From assembly GCF_010389155.1 (NCBI RefSeq), contig NC_057768.1, forward strand, positions 2,912,501 through 2,976,500: a stretch of 64,000 bases of DNA, written 5' to 3'. How positions within the stretch are numbered: position 1 is the first letter of the stretch; the number at the start of each line of letters is the position of its first letter. The translations under genes were made by a program, and so were the position numbers. This document shows positions 1-11,524 of this stretch, piece after piece. The DNA comes from Erigeron canadensis (taxonomy: Eukaryota; Streptophyta; Magnoliopsida; Asterales; Asteraceae). The notes beneath the pieces were generated by a model that was given only the letters and a program-made list of their open reading frames with translations, was not told the DNA's origin and did not search any database.

Positions 1-58
1 AAAAGCGTCAGGCCGCAATGTTTCGAAGCACGAAAAGCACTATTTTTTGTTTCTACAG

Positions 59-274
59 GGGGAGATCAGCAAGGTCAAGAAGGTAGTCGATGATGTTTTT
101 AAGGCCGGTCAAACGTTGGGTGACCAATGCACTTGGTCCGAATCGTTCCACGACAACTGCGGGGAAGACAAAATCACATGGGAAGTCAAATACTCGCAAC
201 ACGACAAGTGGTGGCTTGACGATTATGCTTACCGTGGCTTAGAAAGTATGTCAATAAAAGATGATGATGAGTAA
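59..274 (+). CDS. Last exon of an unrecognised gene (5' part outside the window)
   Basis: The sequence before position 59 reads as the end of an intron: a T-rich tract followed by CTACAG. From there a frame stays open for 71 codons to TAA at 272-274. The encoded tail is hydrophilic, with a lysine-rich start (KVKKVVDDVF), a Trp/Cys-containing middle (CTWSESF, CGEDKITWEVKY, KWWLDDYAYRG) and an acidic end (DDDE). Codon use and a nearby AATAAA suggest a real terminal exon rather than a chance frame. I do not recognise the family. The exon phase at 59 is assumed from the open frame, because no upstream exon is visible in the first 58 bases. It could also be a fragment of a decayed gene. Confidence 0.6.
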   Translation, partial: GEISKVKKVVDDVFKAGQTLGDQCTWSESFHDNCGEDKITWEVKYSQHDKWWLDDYAYRGLESMSIKDDDE

Positions 275-361
275 TTGTAGGCAATGTATTTCGTGTTTTT
301 ATCATGTACTATCTTTTTTTAATTATGTGTTCTCTTCTTATTTTAAATTGTGTTTCTTAAT

Positions 362-367
362 AATAAA
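362..367 (+). terminator. Candidate polyadenylation signal AATAAA
   Basis: A canonical AATAAA lies about 90 bp after the stop codon of the exon at 59-274, in a T/A-rich 3' flank. The spacing suits a plant 3' UTR. The motif is common by chance in AT-rich DNA. Confidence 0.4.
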
Positions 368-2827
368 AAAATGTGTTTTGTTTAATTATAATTGGAAAAA
401 TGTATGTTTATGTTGTATATGTAGAAGGGGGTTATAAAAAGAAAAAAATAAACACGCTCCAACGTTCACTTTTCCTGCCAAAATGGCCACATGGCACTTG
501 CCCATTGTTCACTAGCACCGTCAAAATTAACCGATGTAACTTGCCAAAAACTTGTAAATGCATGTGCTATAGATTTGCCAAATAGCCGATGTTAACTGAT
601 CTTTTTTGCCGATAAAATTAACTTGCCGACTACACTCTTGCCCTAACCGAGACTAATTGTTTGTAAACATTTTTTTTGTTACCTTTAAAATTGTACCCAA
701 TGAAATTCGAACATCCGCCTTTTGAAAATAAATTCAAGATAACAAGTACTATAACATTTTGATGGTAGTTTATTTATTATATATGATCAAATTATTCATA
801 TGTGCTTGGAATTAAGTCCATCTTGGCCTTTTCCATTTAATTAAAGCTTAAAGGATTATGGCACCCTTTCCTATTTGTGGGTTTTCTAGCCCCAGCTAGC
901 ACTGTTTCACTTGTGTGTGAGGACAAAATAATAGCCCATATTGTTCATAGCTGTATACCGAGTAGTCTTATACCTAGTGTGTGTGTGTGCATTGATCGAA
1001 GTTTTGTACTAATTGTGTACAATCCAATGCTACATACATAGCTGGTTTTCATGCATTGATAGAGCATGTTCCAGGTCTAATATATACGGTTTGTTTGGCT
1101 TATTTTATGTTTGGTTTGTTCAGATTTAAGTGGGTTCGTATTGGCCAATTGAGGGACCTTGCACCAACTCTCCATTCAATTACCATATGTGTGTAAACAT
1201 CACGTTATGCTACTACACCTAATTAACATTATTATGTGGTATATTTGTTGTTAGGGTTATGATTTTTAGATTATCGGTTGGATATCATAAGATATCGTTT
1301 TCGAAACTTATTCATGGTCGAGAAGGTTTAGCTTAATTAATTCGCTTAAAAAATCAGTTTTATCATAACTTAATTACAAAGTTAAAATAATGAATAACTA
1401 ATAAATTTTGATAGGATGTACATTTTTTAGGGTGATATTTGTATAATCTATTTTAGAAAAATGTTATATGTAGCCTTTAGGCGGTAGTTAACGTGAATAA
1501 AAAAAATTATACTTTCTATATGATTACAAAGCACACCCTTTGAATTTATGATAATTGTACACCTACAACTCACCAGACTTTGTTTACGGTAAAGTACAAC
1601 TCCTATAGTAGCTGTTAATACGAATAACAGAAACTCTGTTATAGCCATTGCTTTCAATGTACTCTACGGATAGAGGAATACATAGAGTTCAACATAGTAA
1701 AATAAAAAATTGAAAGATTTCGTTGAAATTGTTCGTTTTGTATCATTAAAGATTGTACAAGTGATAGATGTACAGTCGTGGTAAATAATAAAAAAATGTG
1801 ATACGAATATCAATTTTTTTGTTTTTTTTACAACGATAAATATTATAACTTTTTTTAAATAATTTTAGTATGACTTGCACGGTCAAAGTCATGAAGTAAC
1901 GATAAATTTTGATAGGATGTTTTGTTTGTTTTTTATTTTATTTTATTCCTAACGTACGGTAAATGTTGGTTCCTAATCGTTAATTATTCCCAAGTTACTC
2001 GTAATTTCTTAACGTCAAGGCGAGGATATGAATTCAGGACTTTTAGAGAGGCAAATACTCTCATCATCTCCTCTTGAATCATTAGAGCAATATTTCATTG
2101 GCACTAAGATGTCTATTTTGATAACTACTGGTATAACTTTTATTGTCCGTGCTGGTAGATGTACCTTATTATATTTGATTGGCTTAAACCAAACTTTAAT
2201 TTGTCACAATGAATTACGTGTCAAAGGTATCTTTTGCCACTTCTGTTAAAATTTAAGGTTTAGCAGTTCAACTAAAGATGCAACTATATATTTAATTAGC
2301 ATAAGAAAAACTGTTAGATCGAATCACTAAAGTAGCCAAAGTAGGTAATCAGAACAACTTTATTGTTATTTTTAACATTTTTCTTAATTTAAATATATAT
2401 AAACTTGTTATAACTTTGGTTATGATCATGTTGGTTATATAAGCTAACTTTACTAATCTTTCTTATGAAACCACTGGCGAAGTCTTAAGAGTTTGGCCGT
2501 AGCATAATAATAAGTGCATATAATTAGTTACGTACGTCGTGCACATATATAACTAGCTATAGTTACGTCAAACAAAACCATGCGACGCACATGTAAATAT
2601 ATAATCTCGTCCCTCTAGCATAACAACACAACAAAATGGAATGTTTTCCAATGCCCTCAATCTAGCGCAATAAGTAGTTTCTTACATCACTTTGATTATA
2701 TATTTCAATCTTATAGTTTATGAGAACAATTTATAATATGCTTTTGCTAACTTATTTTTAAAGTTTTTTTTCTCTCATTTTATTTATATGTGAAAAAGTT
2801 TGTGAGAGTCAGTAGCATGCTCCTAGC
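368..2827. other. Intergenic, no supported gene
   Basis: AT-rich DNA with only short chance frames. I see no splice-linked exons, tRNA or clear transposon ends. The motif TAAATTTTGATAGGATGT occurs near 1401 and near 1903, which may reflect an old decayed repeat. Confidence 0.5.
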
Positions 2828-3279
2828 TAGAGGTGCGGTTAACCGAATTCGGTTATTATTTTTAATAATCGGTTTTGGTTATTTTTTGAAACAGTATTAA
2901 CCGGTTATGGTTAACTTGTACCGGTTAATAACCGGTTTCTAGGTTATAAAACTAGAATCTATCTAACCGATTTCGATTAACAATAACCTGTTAATCTATT
3001 CGGGTTTTTTTAACCGCCCATTATAATATTGAGAAAGTGGTGAACAATGGAGAAAAATAATCATTTCTGACAAGTCTGAGCGACGAACCCATATTCCAAA
3101 AATACCCATATTCCAAATAAACATCATTTTCTAAACACAAAACAAAATTCATCCCAAATCTCAAAAACAACCAAAAATTGATATTGGATCAAGAAACATT
3201 AATCTATATATAGTATAAATATATTGAAAGCTTAAGAAATCGGGTTAGTTCGGTTAATCGGTTTTTTCTTGCATCTCTA
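2828..3279. mobile_element. hAT-type miniature inverted-repeat element (452 bp)
   Basis: The left end reads TAGAGGTGC and the right end is its near inverse, GCATCTCTA. Both sides are followed inward by GGTTAACCG / CGGTTAATCG tracts. The element is bracketed by a perfect 8-bp target duplication CTCCTAGC (2820-2827 and 3280-3287), the size made by hAT transposases. It encodes nothing and is rich in repeated CGGTTA/TAACCG words. It ends about 450 bp upstream of the ATG of the PR-1-like gene, so it may lie in that gene's distal promoter. Confidence 0.88.
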
Positions 3280-3532
3280 CTCCTAGCAACACCAATTTTA
3301 TTTTTTTTTATCAGTGAAATTACATTGCTTGGGCTATCTAAGTAACTACATCTCATAAGTGATTATAGGACGATTTGGGCCATAAAATAAAACCATGAAT
3401 AGTTTTAATGGGCTTTTAGGCCTAGTAAATATGCAAAATTTGATTATTGGGCCTGACAGTGTATATTGCCCAAATACTAAAATAGAAAAACAGTTCTTAT
3501 AGACCTGTTGGTAAGTACTTCCAAAAGTAGTT

Positions 3533-3604
3533 CACGTGGGGTTGCTAAATTAAAACTTCGTATCACATTCACGTGGGTACCATTTACCAACTACCCAAAG
3601 TCAA
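3533..3604 (+). promoter_or_regulatory. Two G-boxes and a W-box core upstream of the PR-1-like gene
   Basis: CACGTGGG occurs twice, at 3533-3540 and 3570-3577, 37 bp apart and 155-200 bp before the ATG at 3732. CACGTG is the G-box bound by bZIP and bHLH factors, and ACGTGG is the core of ABA-response elements. AGTCAA at 3599-3604 is a W-box core (TTGACT) on the minus strand, the WRKY site common in defence promoters. The motifs are seen directly. Their function here is inferred from position. Confidence 0.5.
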
Positions 3605-3731
3605 TAAACACAAAATATTTATTTTTCAAAATGACATAAAATGACCATAATACCCTTTACATCAATTTCCCATTCCATAAGTAAAATGTAAAAACCCAAT
3701 CAGACTAATGTTTTGATACTGCTACATAAAT

Positions 3732-4238
3732 ATGAACAAATTTTTCTTCTTGATCTTAACCTTAATCCTCTGGGGCGCCACCGCGCAAGGGCCACCAACT
3801 GCGGCGGTGCCACCAGACGGTCAAGAATATTTAGAAACTCACAACAAAGCTCGAGCCGAAGTGGGTGTAAGCCCACTTAAATGGAATTTTCAGCTAGCCA
3901 AAGCTACTAGCTTACTAGTCAGGTACCAACGAGACAGACAGAACTGCCAGTTTGCAAATTTAACTAGTGGCAAGTATGGTGGAAACCAAATGTGGGCAAC
4001 CGGGGAAACGGTGACACCGCGGACCGTGGTGGAGAATTGGATCACAGAGAAGGGGTTTTACACCTACTCGAATAATTCGTGTGCACCAAACCATAGGTGT
4101 GGAGTGTACACTCAAGTTGTGTGGCGAAATTCGGTTGAGTTGGGGTGTTCTATGGCTAGTTGTCTTCCTGATCAGTCTACATTGGCTATTTGCTTTTATA
4201 ATCCTCCTGGAAATGTAATTGGTGAAAGCCCATATTGA
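3732..4238 (+). CDS. PR-1-like secreted CAP-domain protein
   Basis: An uninterrupted 168-codon frame. Residues 1-18 form a hydrophobic signal peptide (MNKFFFLILTLILWGATA), so the product should be secreted to the apoplast. The mature part is a CAP domain: an N-terminal helix with HNKARAEVGVSPLKW, a central YGGNQMWA loop, then CGVYTQVVWRNS and a C-terminal ICFYNPPGNVIGESPY. Six cysteines are present, enough for the three family disulfides, and the length is normal for PR-1. Two CAP-cavity residues are changed: the usual YGEN glutamate is Gly and the usual CGHYTQ histidine is Val. From memory the same pattern occurs in the STS14/At5g66590-like clade, so it may be clade-specific rather than decay. 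It lies convergent to the minus-strand gene ending at 4622. Two G-boxes and a W-box precede it. Confidence 0.93.
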   Translation: MNKFFFLILTLILWGATAQGPPTAAVPPDGQEYLETHNKARAEVGVSPLKWNFQLAKATSLLVRYQRDRQNCQFANLTSGKYGGNQMWATGETVTPRTVVENWITEKGFYTYSNNSCAPNHRCGVYTQVVWRNSVELGCSMASCLPDQSTLAICFYNPPGNVIGESPY

Positions 4239-4621
4239 TTAAAGGATTTCTATGCATCAAAAATAAGATTTTTGGTTTTGTTAATTTTTTTCAGTATTTG
4301 AATTATGTTTAGTAGTTCAAGGTTGGCATCTGAGATGCAAGTAATGAGATGTACTCTATTGTTTAAATAATAATAATAATAGTTATTGGTTATATGAATT
4401 TTTAACAATGCATAATTTTTTACTGCATAATGTTAATTTATGGTTTGGAAAATGAGCTAATATGAAGTATTTATAACACATACTATATTTACATTGCATA
4501 TATGTTCATTCAACCATTTGCTTCATCAACAATTTTGCGAAAAATATAAGAAAAAACGAAAGAACCTTTGAAGATGCATAACAGGAACAGAACTCATTTC
4601 AAGATTGGTAAGATTGAAGAG

Positions 4622-7600
4622 TTATTTCACCAGCTCCTTAGATATTAGATAGCGAAAAGCAAAATCATGGGGAGCCCATTCGATCTTTTTTCTTAGTTTT
4701 GCTAAATGATGTTTCTTGATGGTTTTCTTGAATTTTTCTGGTAAACAAAGTTGGATCATTTCAATCACGCCTGCTGCACATAATCCTGAATCTTTTGCAA
4801 AGCTTTCGACGATTTTTGGTAAAAGAATTCTTTGATCTTTTCCTACACCAAATGTTGCTCTGACGAACTCTTCTTTTGCTGTTTCTAGCTCTTGGAACAC
4901 TTGTTTTGGGGTGTAAACACGGACCTGCAAGAGCATGTTCTTTAGTTCAAGTTCAAGACATGTATGGATTAAGCGAATTAAGCAACAATGTTTACCGCAG
5001 GATCAGAATGGCATCCTGAACTAAGTGCAAAATGCAGAAGGGGTTCTTGACGTTCAATTGCATATGCTTTTCGTTCATCTCCTGCTCTTAGTTTCGTCCT
5101 TGTAGACAATAACAGACGCAGCCACTACAGAAACAAATCAGCAACCTTAAATGCCAGAAGCATAATAAAAGAGAAGTATAACTAGATCAGACTGTGAAAT
5201 CATTCAAACATGATACGTCTCCTCAATTGTAAAACTTTTATAGAATTTTTTACTGCAATCACATGAAATCAGGAAGTTTGGTAACTTACTTAGAAATCTA
5301 AGGTATTGACCCTTTTGAAGTCAAAATGGTATGCCCAGAAGATTCATTTGAAGTATAATGTAATCTTCAGCTAAAAGCATGAATATACCTGTCCAGGACG
5401 AGACATTCGACATCCCAGAATATAACTCTGTATCACATCTGCACTTACTATGTGACCACCAACGTTATAAGCAGCCTGCATCATCGCATAAAATAAAACT
5501 TATTTTAGGGTCAATAAGTACAAACGTCAGCTTTCATGAGCTGAAAAAACTGAACAAACAACGCTTTGTTCTCACCTTTAATAATAGGAAGACTCTCTTC
5601 ATATTGTTCTGTGGGATTCCATATGCCAACACAGCCTATTCATACAAAAAAGACAATGGTTCACACAATGTTACTTTTTGTATAATGCACAAAAACTGTT
5701 CAAAAATCAAACACTGCAAGGAAGATTCATACATGCATCACCAATGCATTGTGTACATTAATCCAGAATGCTAACTTTTCGTCGTGCTTTAGTTTCTCCG
5801 GATTCACCACTTCTAGCCTAGAAACCAGTGACCTAAAAACAAAACGATGTAGTTAAAATAAACAGAACCAGTAGCATACCCCAGACTGTGTAGTTAGTTT
5901 ATTACCTAAAGTGTTGCAGCATGGGTTCAATTTCACCAAGTCTTTGATTATCTTTATAAAGACATTGAATTTCAGCCATTGTACTATAAGGTCCACTGAA
6001 CTCTTTAAGTCCTTGAACATGAAAAGGGTTATCCAAATGCACGTCAAAGGACGATGAATCTCTTCTAAACCCTGGACCCCATATCATATTGGGGTCTTGT
6101 TTTGGTGAGAAAGCGCTCATAGATGATAAAGATGATGTAGGGGACGAGAGGCCATGGTTTGATATAGGTGGGTCCGAAAGCATGCAATATATATCTGAAA
6201 TGCACTTGATCATATCTTCTGAAAGCTTGTTTGGCGTAGCAGGAACATGATCGGTTATTCTAGTGCCAAGATGCTCAGCTAGACTGATTATGTTGGCAGG
6301 CGTCTGCGCATACTGCGTTACAACCACAAGAAAGCATGAGATTTACACATTTAAGAATATATCAGAGATGGAAAAATTCGGCACACGTTTATGTATAAAT
6401 GGGTTATTGCTGGGAGTAATCTTTTATCTGTAAGAGGTTAAATAAGTAGAGCAAAAGAATTAGCTTTGAGAGGAAACGGTTGAACCGGTCTGATGTCATC
6501 CAAAGCCGGTTTTCAATGCATAAAACCTTCAAAATAACAAAGGGATTTTGGCCTAATGGTAACTAAACTAACCCAGCAACCGCGGTTGTGGTTGGAGTCT
6601 TATTGAGGACAAATGTGTGAATAATTTTGTGGTGTGTGAATAGAAGAAATATAACCTTTTTAATCATACTTGACACACAATTTGTTTTGAAAAAATAACC
6701 ATTTTGAATAATAATGGGTTAACAAACCCCTGCTGACCTGTTTAGACCCATACCAAGAAATTACCCATTTTGTACCGTTACCCAACCCATTTGACCCGCC
6801 CAAGTTGACACATCTGGATATGTTGCAGAACACCGAGAGTACCTCCATCATGGAAGGTGGCTGAGAGTGACAACCCCGTAATGATTTGCCAAGAAACTCG
6901 GCTGGAGAAGTTCTGGTTACCGAAGAGTGACAATGTTGAACACCAGAATATAGAAGTTTGTTTTCTTCTTCTTCGAAACCTCTATTGGGATCTTTCCATG
7001 AGTTGGATTTTAACGAAATATCAGCCCTGCAAGTTTCAAGATACTTCCCTCTTGGGGTGATTAAGGATGGCTTTAAAGTCTGATCGTTTCTTAATGGAGA
7101 TGGACATGAAATCTGTTGATCAAACGCTTTTCGATATAATGAGAGAAGATGCTGCTCCAAATGTGAAACTTCATACTGTAAAACCGCAATTTCTCTAATC
7201 AGCTCCGTCGCAGGCTGCAATGGTTTACCCAAAATCATGACGAAACAACTAATGGATAACTATTTCCATTTTGCCACTTATAATCTAAGTTTACCTTAGG
7301 AATAGAGGCATCATATGGGATATCACAAGAAGACTTATAGCCTAATGCTTGTTCAAAAGCACCACGCACACAAACTTGGTCTTGTAATCTCTTCTCAAGC
7401 TTCAATATCTGAAAGTAAGATAAACCATTACATTTTTAAAAGGTACGAGTTAAGCGTCGTAAAGGTGAAAACTTTTCGCTTTGAACAGATAAAAATGTTA
7501 AAAATGTACCTCATCCTTCAAAGAGTTCTGGATTTGAGATTTGGGCGAGTGATTCTTCTTAGTAATCATATTCTTCTTCGCATTTCCTTTATCCTGATAT

Positions 7601-8485
7601 TACATAAAATAGTAAGTTCATACATTACTAATTGACAAGTTCCAAAGTTTGGGCATTCTGTGTCGATTTTCCCCAAATTTTTAAACATTTATACAATTTA
7701 TTACTCTTCTTAGTACTAGCCTACCAAAAGAATTGCAGTCTCCAAATTCCTACATAAATGACCCATGATCAAATCTCTAACAAGTTTGAAGTCTCCAACA
7801 TTATATTTTGATCTTAAAATACTTAATCTTTTCATATCCATAGATTTAAAAGGACAGCCGAAAGAATACTTACCAGCTTAATACGTTGAGAAGGCTCGAG
7901 GCGATCTTGTTTACATTTATTCTTGTCTGATAAGCTGCCATTGTCAAGTGTTAATATAACTTGATAAAATGGTCTAACCTTTATCATCATAAATTTAACC
8001 AATTAATAATTATGACAAAATGAAGATATATAAAGTTGAGAACTACTGTATTATACTTGCAGAAATCTCTTCAGTAATCAACAATGTACATAAAAATAAA
8101 TAAACAAAATGATAGGAATGATCAAATTTACACATAATATACATCTACCCACTATCTCACCCTTTTCTCATTTTCTTTTCAAATTTGTAGTTTATCCTCC
8201 AAAATACCACTTCCCTCAAAATGAATAATCAGGTAAACTAACAAGGTTTCTGTGCCAACGAGTCTTTTGACTCGGATATATGTGGTTTAACTGGGTATCC
8301 CCAAGAATGTTACATTCCAAGTTCCCTCAAATAAAAATGCAGCAATATGCTCCAAATTGCCTTGCAAAAATAAAAAAATGTAAAATGTGACAAGAAATTA
8401 GGTACCTTTTAGAGCGCTTGTGAATAGAGGTCATTGCTCCAATTTTAGCCAGGCTAGTACTAGTACTACACTCTTCAAAACTCAT
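4622..8485 (-). CDS. MIP1-type leucine zipper plus DUF547 protein, 11 exons, 598 aa
   Basis: Eleven exons join in frame with GT-AG introns. Minus strand, 5' to 3': 8485-8406, 7934-7874, 7593-7510, 7408-7295, 7214-6843, 6312-5906, 5832-5733, 5635-5576, 5475-5389, 5124-4996, 4924-4622. They total 1797 nt including the stop. Residues 76-140 form the leucine-zipper region (KLEKRLQDQ... then VLQYEVSHLEQHLLSLYRK) of the 'ternary complex factor MIP1' family. A Ser-rich linker follows, with a block around TPNKLSEDMIKCIS and LSSPTSSLSSMSAFSP. Residues about 375-545 form DUF547, with EKLAFWINVHNALVMH, KAAYNVGGHIVSAD, ILGCRMSRPGQW and HFALSSGCHSDPAV. The C-terminal stretch resembles the plant family end to end. 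The biochemical role of DUF547 is not settled; the zipper implies dimerisation or protein binding. I see no frameshift or internal stop. The start ATG at 8485 is the first in frame. Confidence 0.9.
6663..6815 (-). mobile_element. Probable hAT-like MITE remnant in intron 5 of the DUF547 gene
   Basis: On the minus strand the intron reads GTGTCAACTTGGGCGGGTCA, then TGGGTTGGGTAACGG and AATGGGTAATTTC. This is a wording typical of plant hAT miniature elements, in which GGGTCAAATGGGT blocks repeat. Only one end is recognisable and I cannot find a matching target duplication, so the boundaries are approximate. Confidence 0.35.
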
Positions 8486-9472
8486 ATCTGCATACCAAGA
8501 CAAAAATCATTTCCAATATCAGCCTATATATATACTTACATTTTTTTGTATAAAAAACAAAATATGCATACAACTACTCACATATACATGGAAATGCAAA
8601 GTAATTTTTTCTTACTACTACTTTCCAAGATTGAAACTTTAACAGACCCACAAATGCATATGTGAAATGGGTCCTCAAAAACCACAGAAAACAAGGTCAA
8701 AATCCAATCTGTAACCTATAAGAAGCTTATATAAGACTTAACAGTCAAGAAAAACAAAATCTTTATCATTTTTATTTGTTGGTTTTTGTGGACTTTTGAG
8801 AAAAACAAAAGTGGTTCCAAAAGTAAAAAAAAAAAGAAAGTGAAATCAATTAAACTTTGTTCTAGTTATGGAAATAATGTTATATTAGTGGTAACAAAAT
8901 GAAAAAAGAATAATAAAGAATGCACACATTTTGCTTTCTAGTCTCTCTTTTTAGTTGCAGGGGAGTGGGAGTTAGTGAGAGTATCTTCTTCTACCTTTGT
9001 CCCATACCACCATTTATATATGTATATGTAGTTATGTACACACGACATTGCATGCTGCATTGGACTTTGTTTAGCATGCTCTTACTAAAAGGTATATGCA
9101 AAATCCAAATAATGTTATTTTATTTTGAAACATAACTTATATGGGGAAAGGGTCCAAAGAAGATGGACCTAAAAGGTATTTGAAATTTTATGCTTTGACT
9201 TCATGTAGAGAAATTATAAGATTAAACATATTGTTATGTTGTTTTGATTTTCTTGTGCATTTCTAGTTGCTAGAAGTATTTTTTATATATTAATGGCCCA
9301 ATGGGTTTTGAGATTGCATTTATAAAATGGATTTTGTGCTCATTAAAAATTTTGTTTTGTTTATGTAAGAAAGCAGCTATCATTTTTGCAAAACATTTTT
9401 TCCAATATTTACTTTATGTAAATGCTATGATAAATATTAACTCAAACAATTTCAAACTCTTGTAAATTTATA
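8486..9472. other. Upstream flank of the DUF547 gene
   Basis: This should hold the 5' UTR and promoter of the minus-strand gene starting at 8485. It is AT-rich with no clear TATA box at a usual distance. The frames on either strand are short and unsupported. Confidence 0.4.
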
Positions 9473-9671
9473 TCTATATTACATAATAAAAAATTAACCC
9501 ACATGTTGAAAGTTACATAGGAAAAAATTGTCTAAACTACATTTCAGAAGAAAACTTTTCCTTTTTTATTTGTAATTCATATACACGCAATTCTATCTCA
9601 ATGTCTCTCTCTTTTTTTCATTTGCATCTTGTTAATAGTAATTCCGTTGTAACATGCGGGTGCTATGATAG
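9473..9671 (+). mobile_element. Miniature Helitron (199 bp)
   Basis: The left end reads TCTATATTACATAATAAAAA, typical of plant Helitron 5' termini. The right end carries CCGTTGTAACATGCGGG, a degraded stem-loop, followed by TGCTATGATAG. Helitrons end in CTRR; here the terminal CTAG appears to have become ATAG. The flanking bases are A (9472) and T (9672), matching the A-T target without duplication. It has no coding capacity. Confidence 0.6.
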
Positions 9672-10918
9672 TATTTATGGATGGAAATCAAAGGTTACCG
9701 AATTCTTTATACCTCATTTTTAAATCACATGTTGTTTTCTAATGGATCCAACCTTACGTGTTATATTTATGGATGGAAATGGAAATAATAAAATTGGTTC
9801 AAGTTTTCCCTATGGATGCTTATTAGAGATCACGATATGCGTATAGAATATATAATTGTTGTTTATGTGCACTTTTTTCTTTTTTCATGGTTTGAAAATC
9901 ATTAATAATGGCTTCATCTTTTTAAATATAACTAGAACTATATACGAATCACTTCTCAACTATTAAAATCTTGAACTCACTATGTTTATGTGATATTCAT
10001 CTATTCAAATGTGTTAATCGATTGTTTTATAACCATAAAATAATCTCATATTAGGGATTTTGAGATACCAATGAGCAAACTTAACATTCAAATGCTACTA
10101 ATTTCCATCTAATTATTTGTATAACAAAACTAAAACATCCCAAATCTACTTTCTTTTAATTGTATTTGTTCAAGAGAAAGTGAGAAAAGAATGTATACAC
10201 CTTTTTCGTTTCTTTTTCTTTTATTAATTGTACATTTTATGGAGAAGGCTTTAAGGACACACGTAATGCACCAAATATATTTTTGATGGAATGAAAAATA
10301 CATTTCTTTTATAAAAAAAAATAAATACTCCGTATTTTTTTAGTGCATTAATTACATAAAAATACATGTTAAACATCCGTTTTTATAAAAACCGAGTCCT
10401 ACTTGTGAAATGAAACCTTCCAAGCACTTTCACCCAAATGAGGATTATGTCTTTATGTGCCTTGTAGTTAGTGTTTGCAATGCAAGCCCGACCACAAAAG
10501 AGATTAAAAAGAAAAGGTTAAAGTAAAAAAGAATGTTAAAGTTATCTCAAAAGCTACGAAAGGTATAAAGAGCATTTGGATGGTTCCAAAGAAAACACAC
10601 GGATTACAACCTTCGATGTTTAATCGTTTATTATTTGTCTTATGGTTTAACGGTTGTTAAATTTTTCATTGAGTCAAGACTCAAGACTACGTTTGAGTGC
10701 TAATTTCATAGTATTACATTAGAAACATTGTCCAAGTGTATGTCGTTAGAGACTTTTTCCCATAACTTATTTTTTTTCTTCTTCAAATAAAGCTCCCTCT
10801 TCTACTTTCTTAAATGTACGCATTAAATTTCTTATTGAAAAATAGATGTAAAGCAGTAAAGACACTAGTTGTTACGACAATACATAAATTTTCTCTTCTA
10901 TATCCATATTTATACTTA
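9672..10918. other. Intergenic, no supported gene
   Basis: AT-rich sequence with no extended open frame or recognisable element ends. Confidence 0.5.
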
Positions 10919-10927
10919 TTATTATAA

Positions 10928-11372
10928 GGGTTTATTCCATAAAAAGTTAACCTATTTACACGAAATTCCTATTAAAGGTAACCTATTTTGTTTTCGTCTA
11001 TTTAAAGGATCCTATTTTCAAAAAATTCCTAATAAAGGGTATACCATTAGTTTTTGACAGACGGAGTTCGTTAAGTGCCATGTCACCGATGCCACGTCAT
11101 CAGTTTTGATGACGTGCACTTGACTTTGACCGACTCATATATATATATATATATATATCGAAATTAGGTCGGTCAAAGTCAAGTGCCACATCAAAACTGA
11201 TGTCGTGACATCGGTGACGTGGCACTTAACGAGCTCCGTCTGTCAAAAACTAACGATATACCCTTTATTAGTAATTTTTTGAAAATAAGATCCTTTAAAT
11301 AGACGAAAACAAAATAGGTTACCTTTAATAGGAATTTCATGTAAATAAGTTACCTTTTTATGGAATTTTCCC
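10928..11372. mobile_element. Mutator-like long-hairpin MITE (445 bp)
   Basis: Almost the whole element is two inverted arms of about 200 bp around an (AT)n centre near 11140. The left arm begins GGGTTTATTCCATAAAAAG and the right arm, read inverted, begins GGGAAAATTCCATAAAAAG. Both continue through shared words such as GGTAACCTATTTTG, TTTTTGACAGACGGAG and TTGACTTTGACCGA. A perfect 9-bp target duplication TTATTATAA flanks it (10919-10927 and 11373-11381), the size made by Mutator-like transposases. It is non-coding and could form a long hairpin RNA if transcribed. Confidence 0.9.
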
Positions 11373-11524
11373 TTATTATAATATATCTATATTATATTAG
11401 AAAACAAATTTAATTTTGATTTCAACATTGAATTTATAATTTCAATATTGATTTTAAGTTTCAAGAATATACACATTTTAATGCATGATATACCATACAT
11501 CATAGTCACATTACATTATTAACT

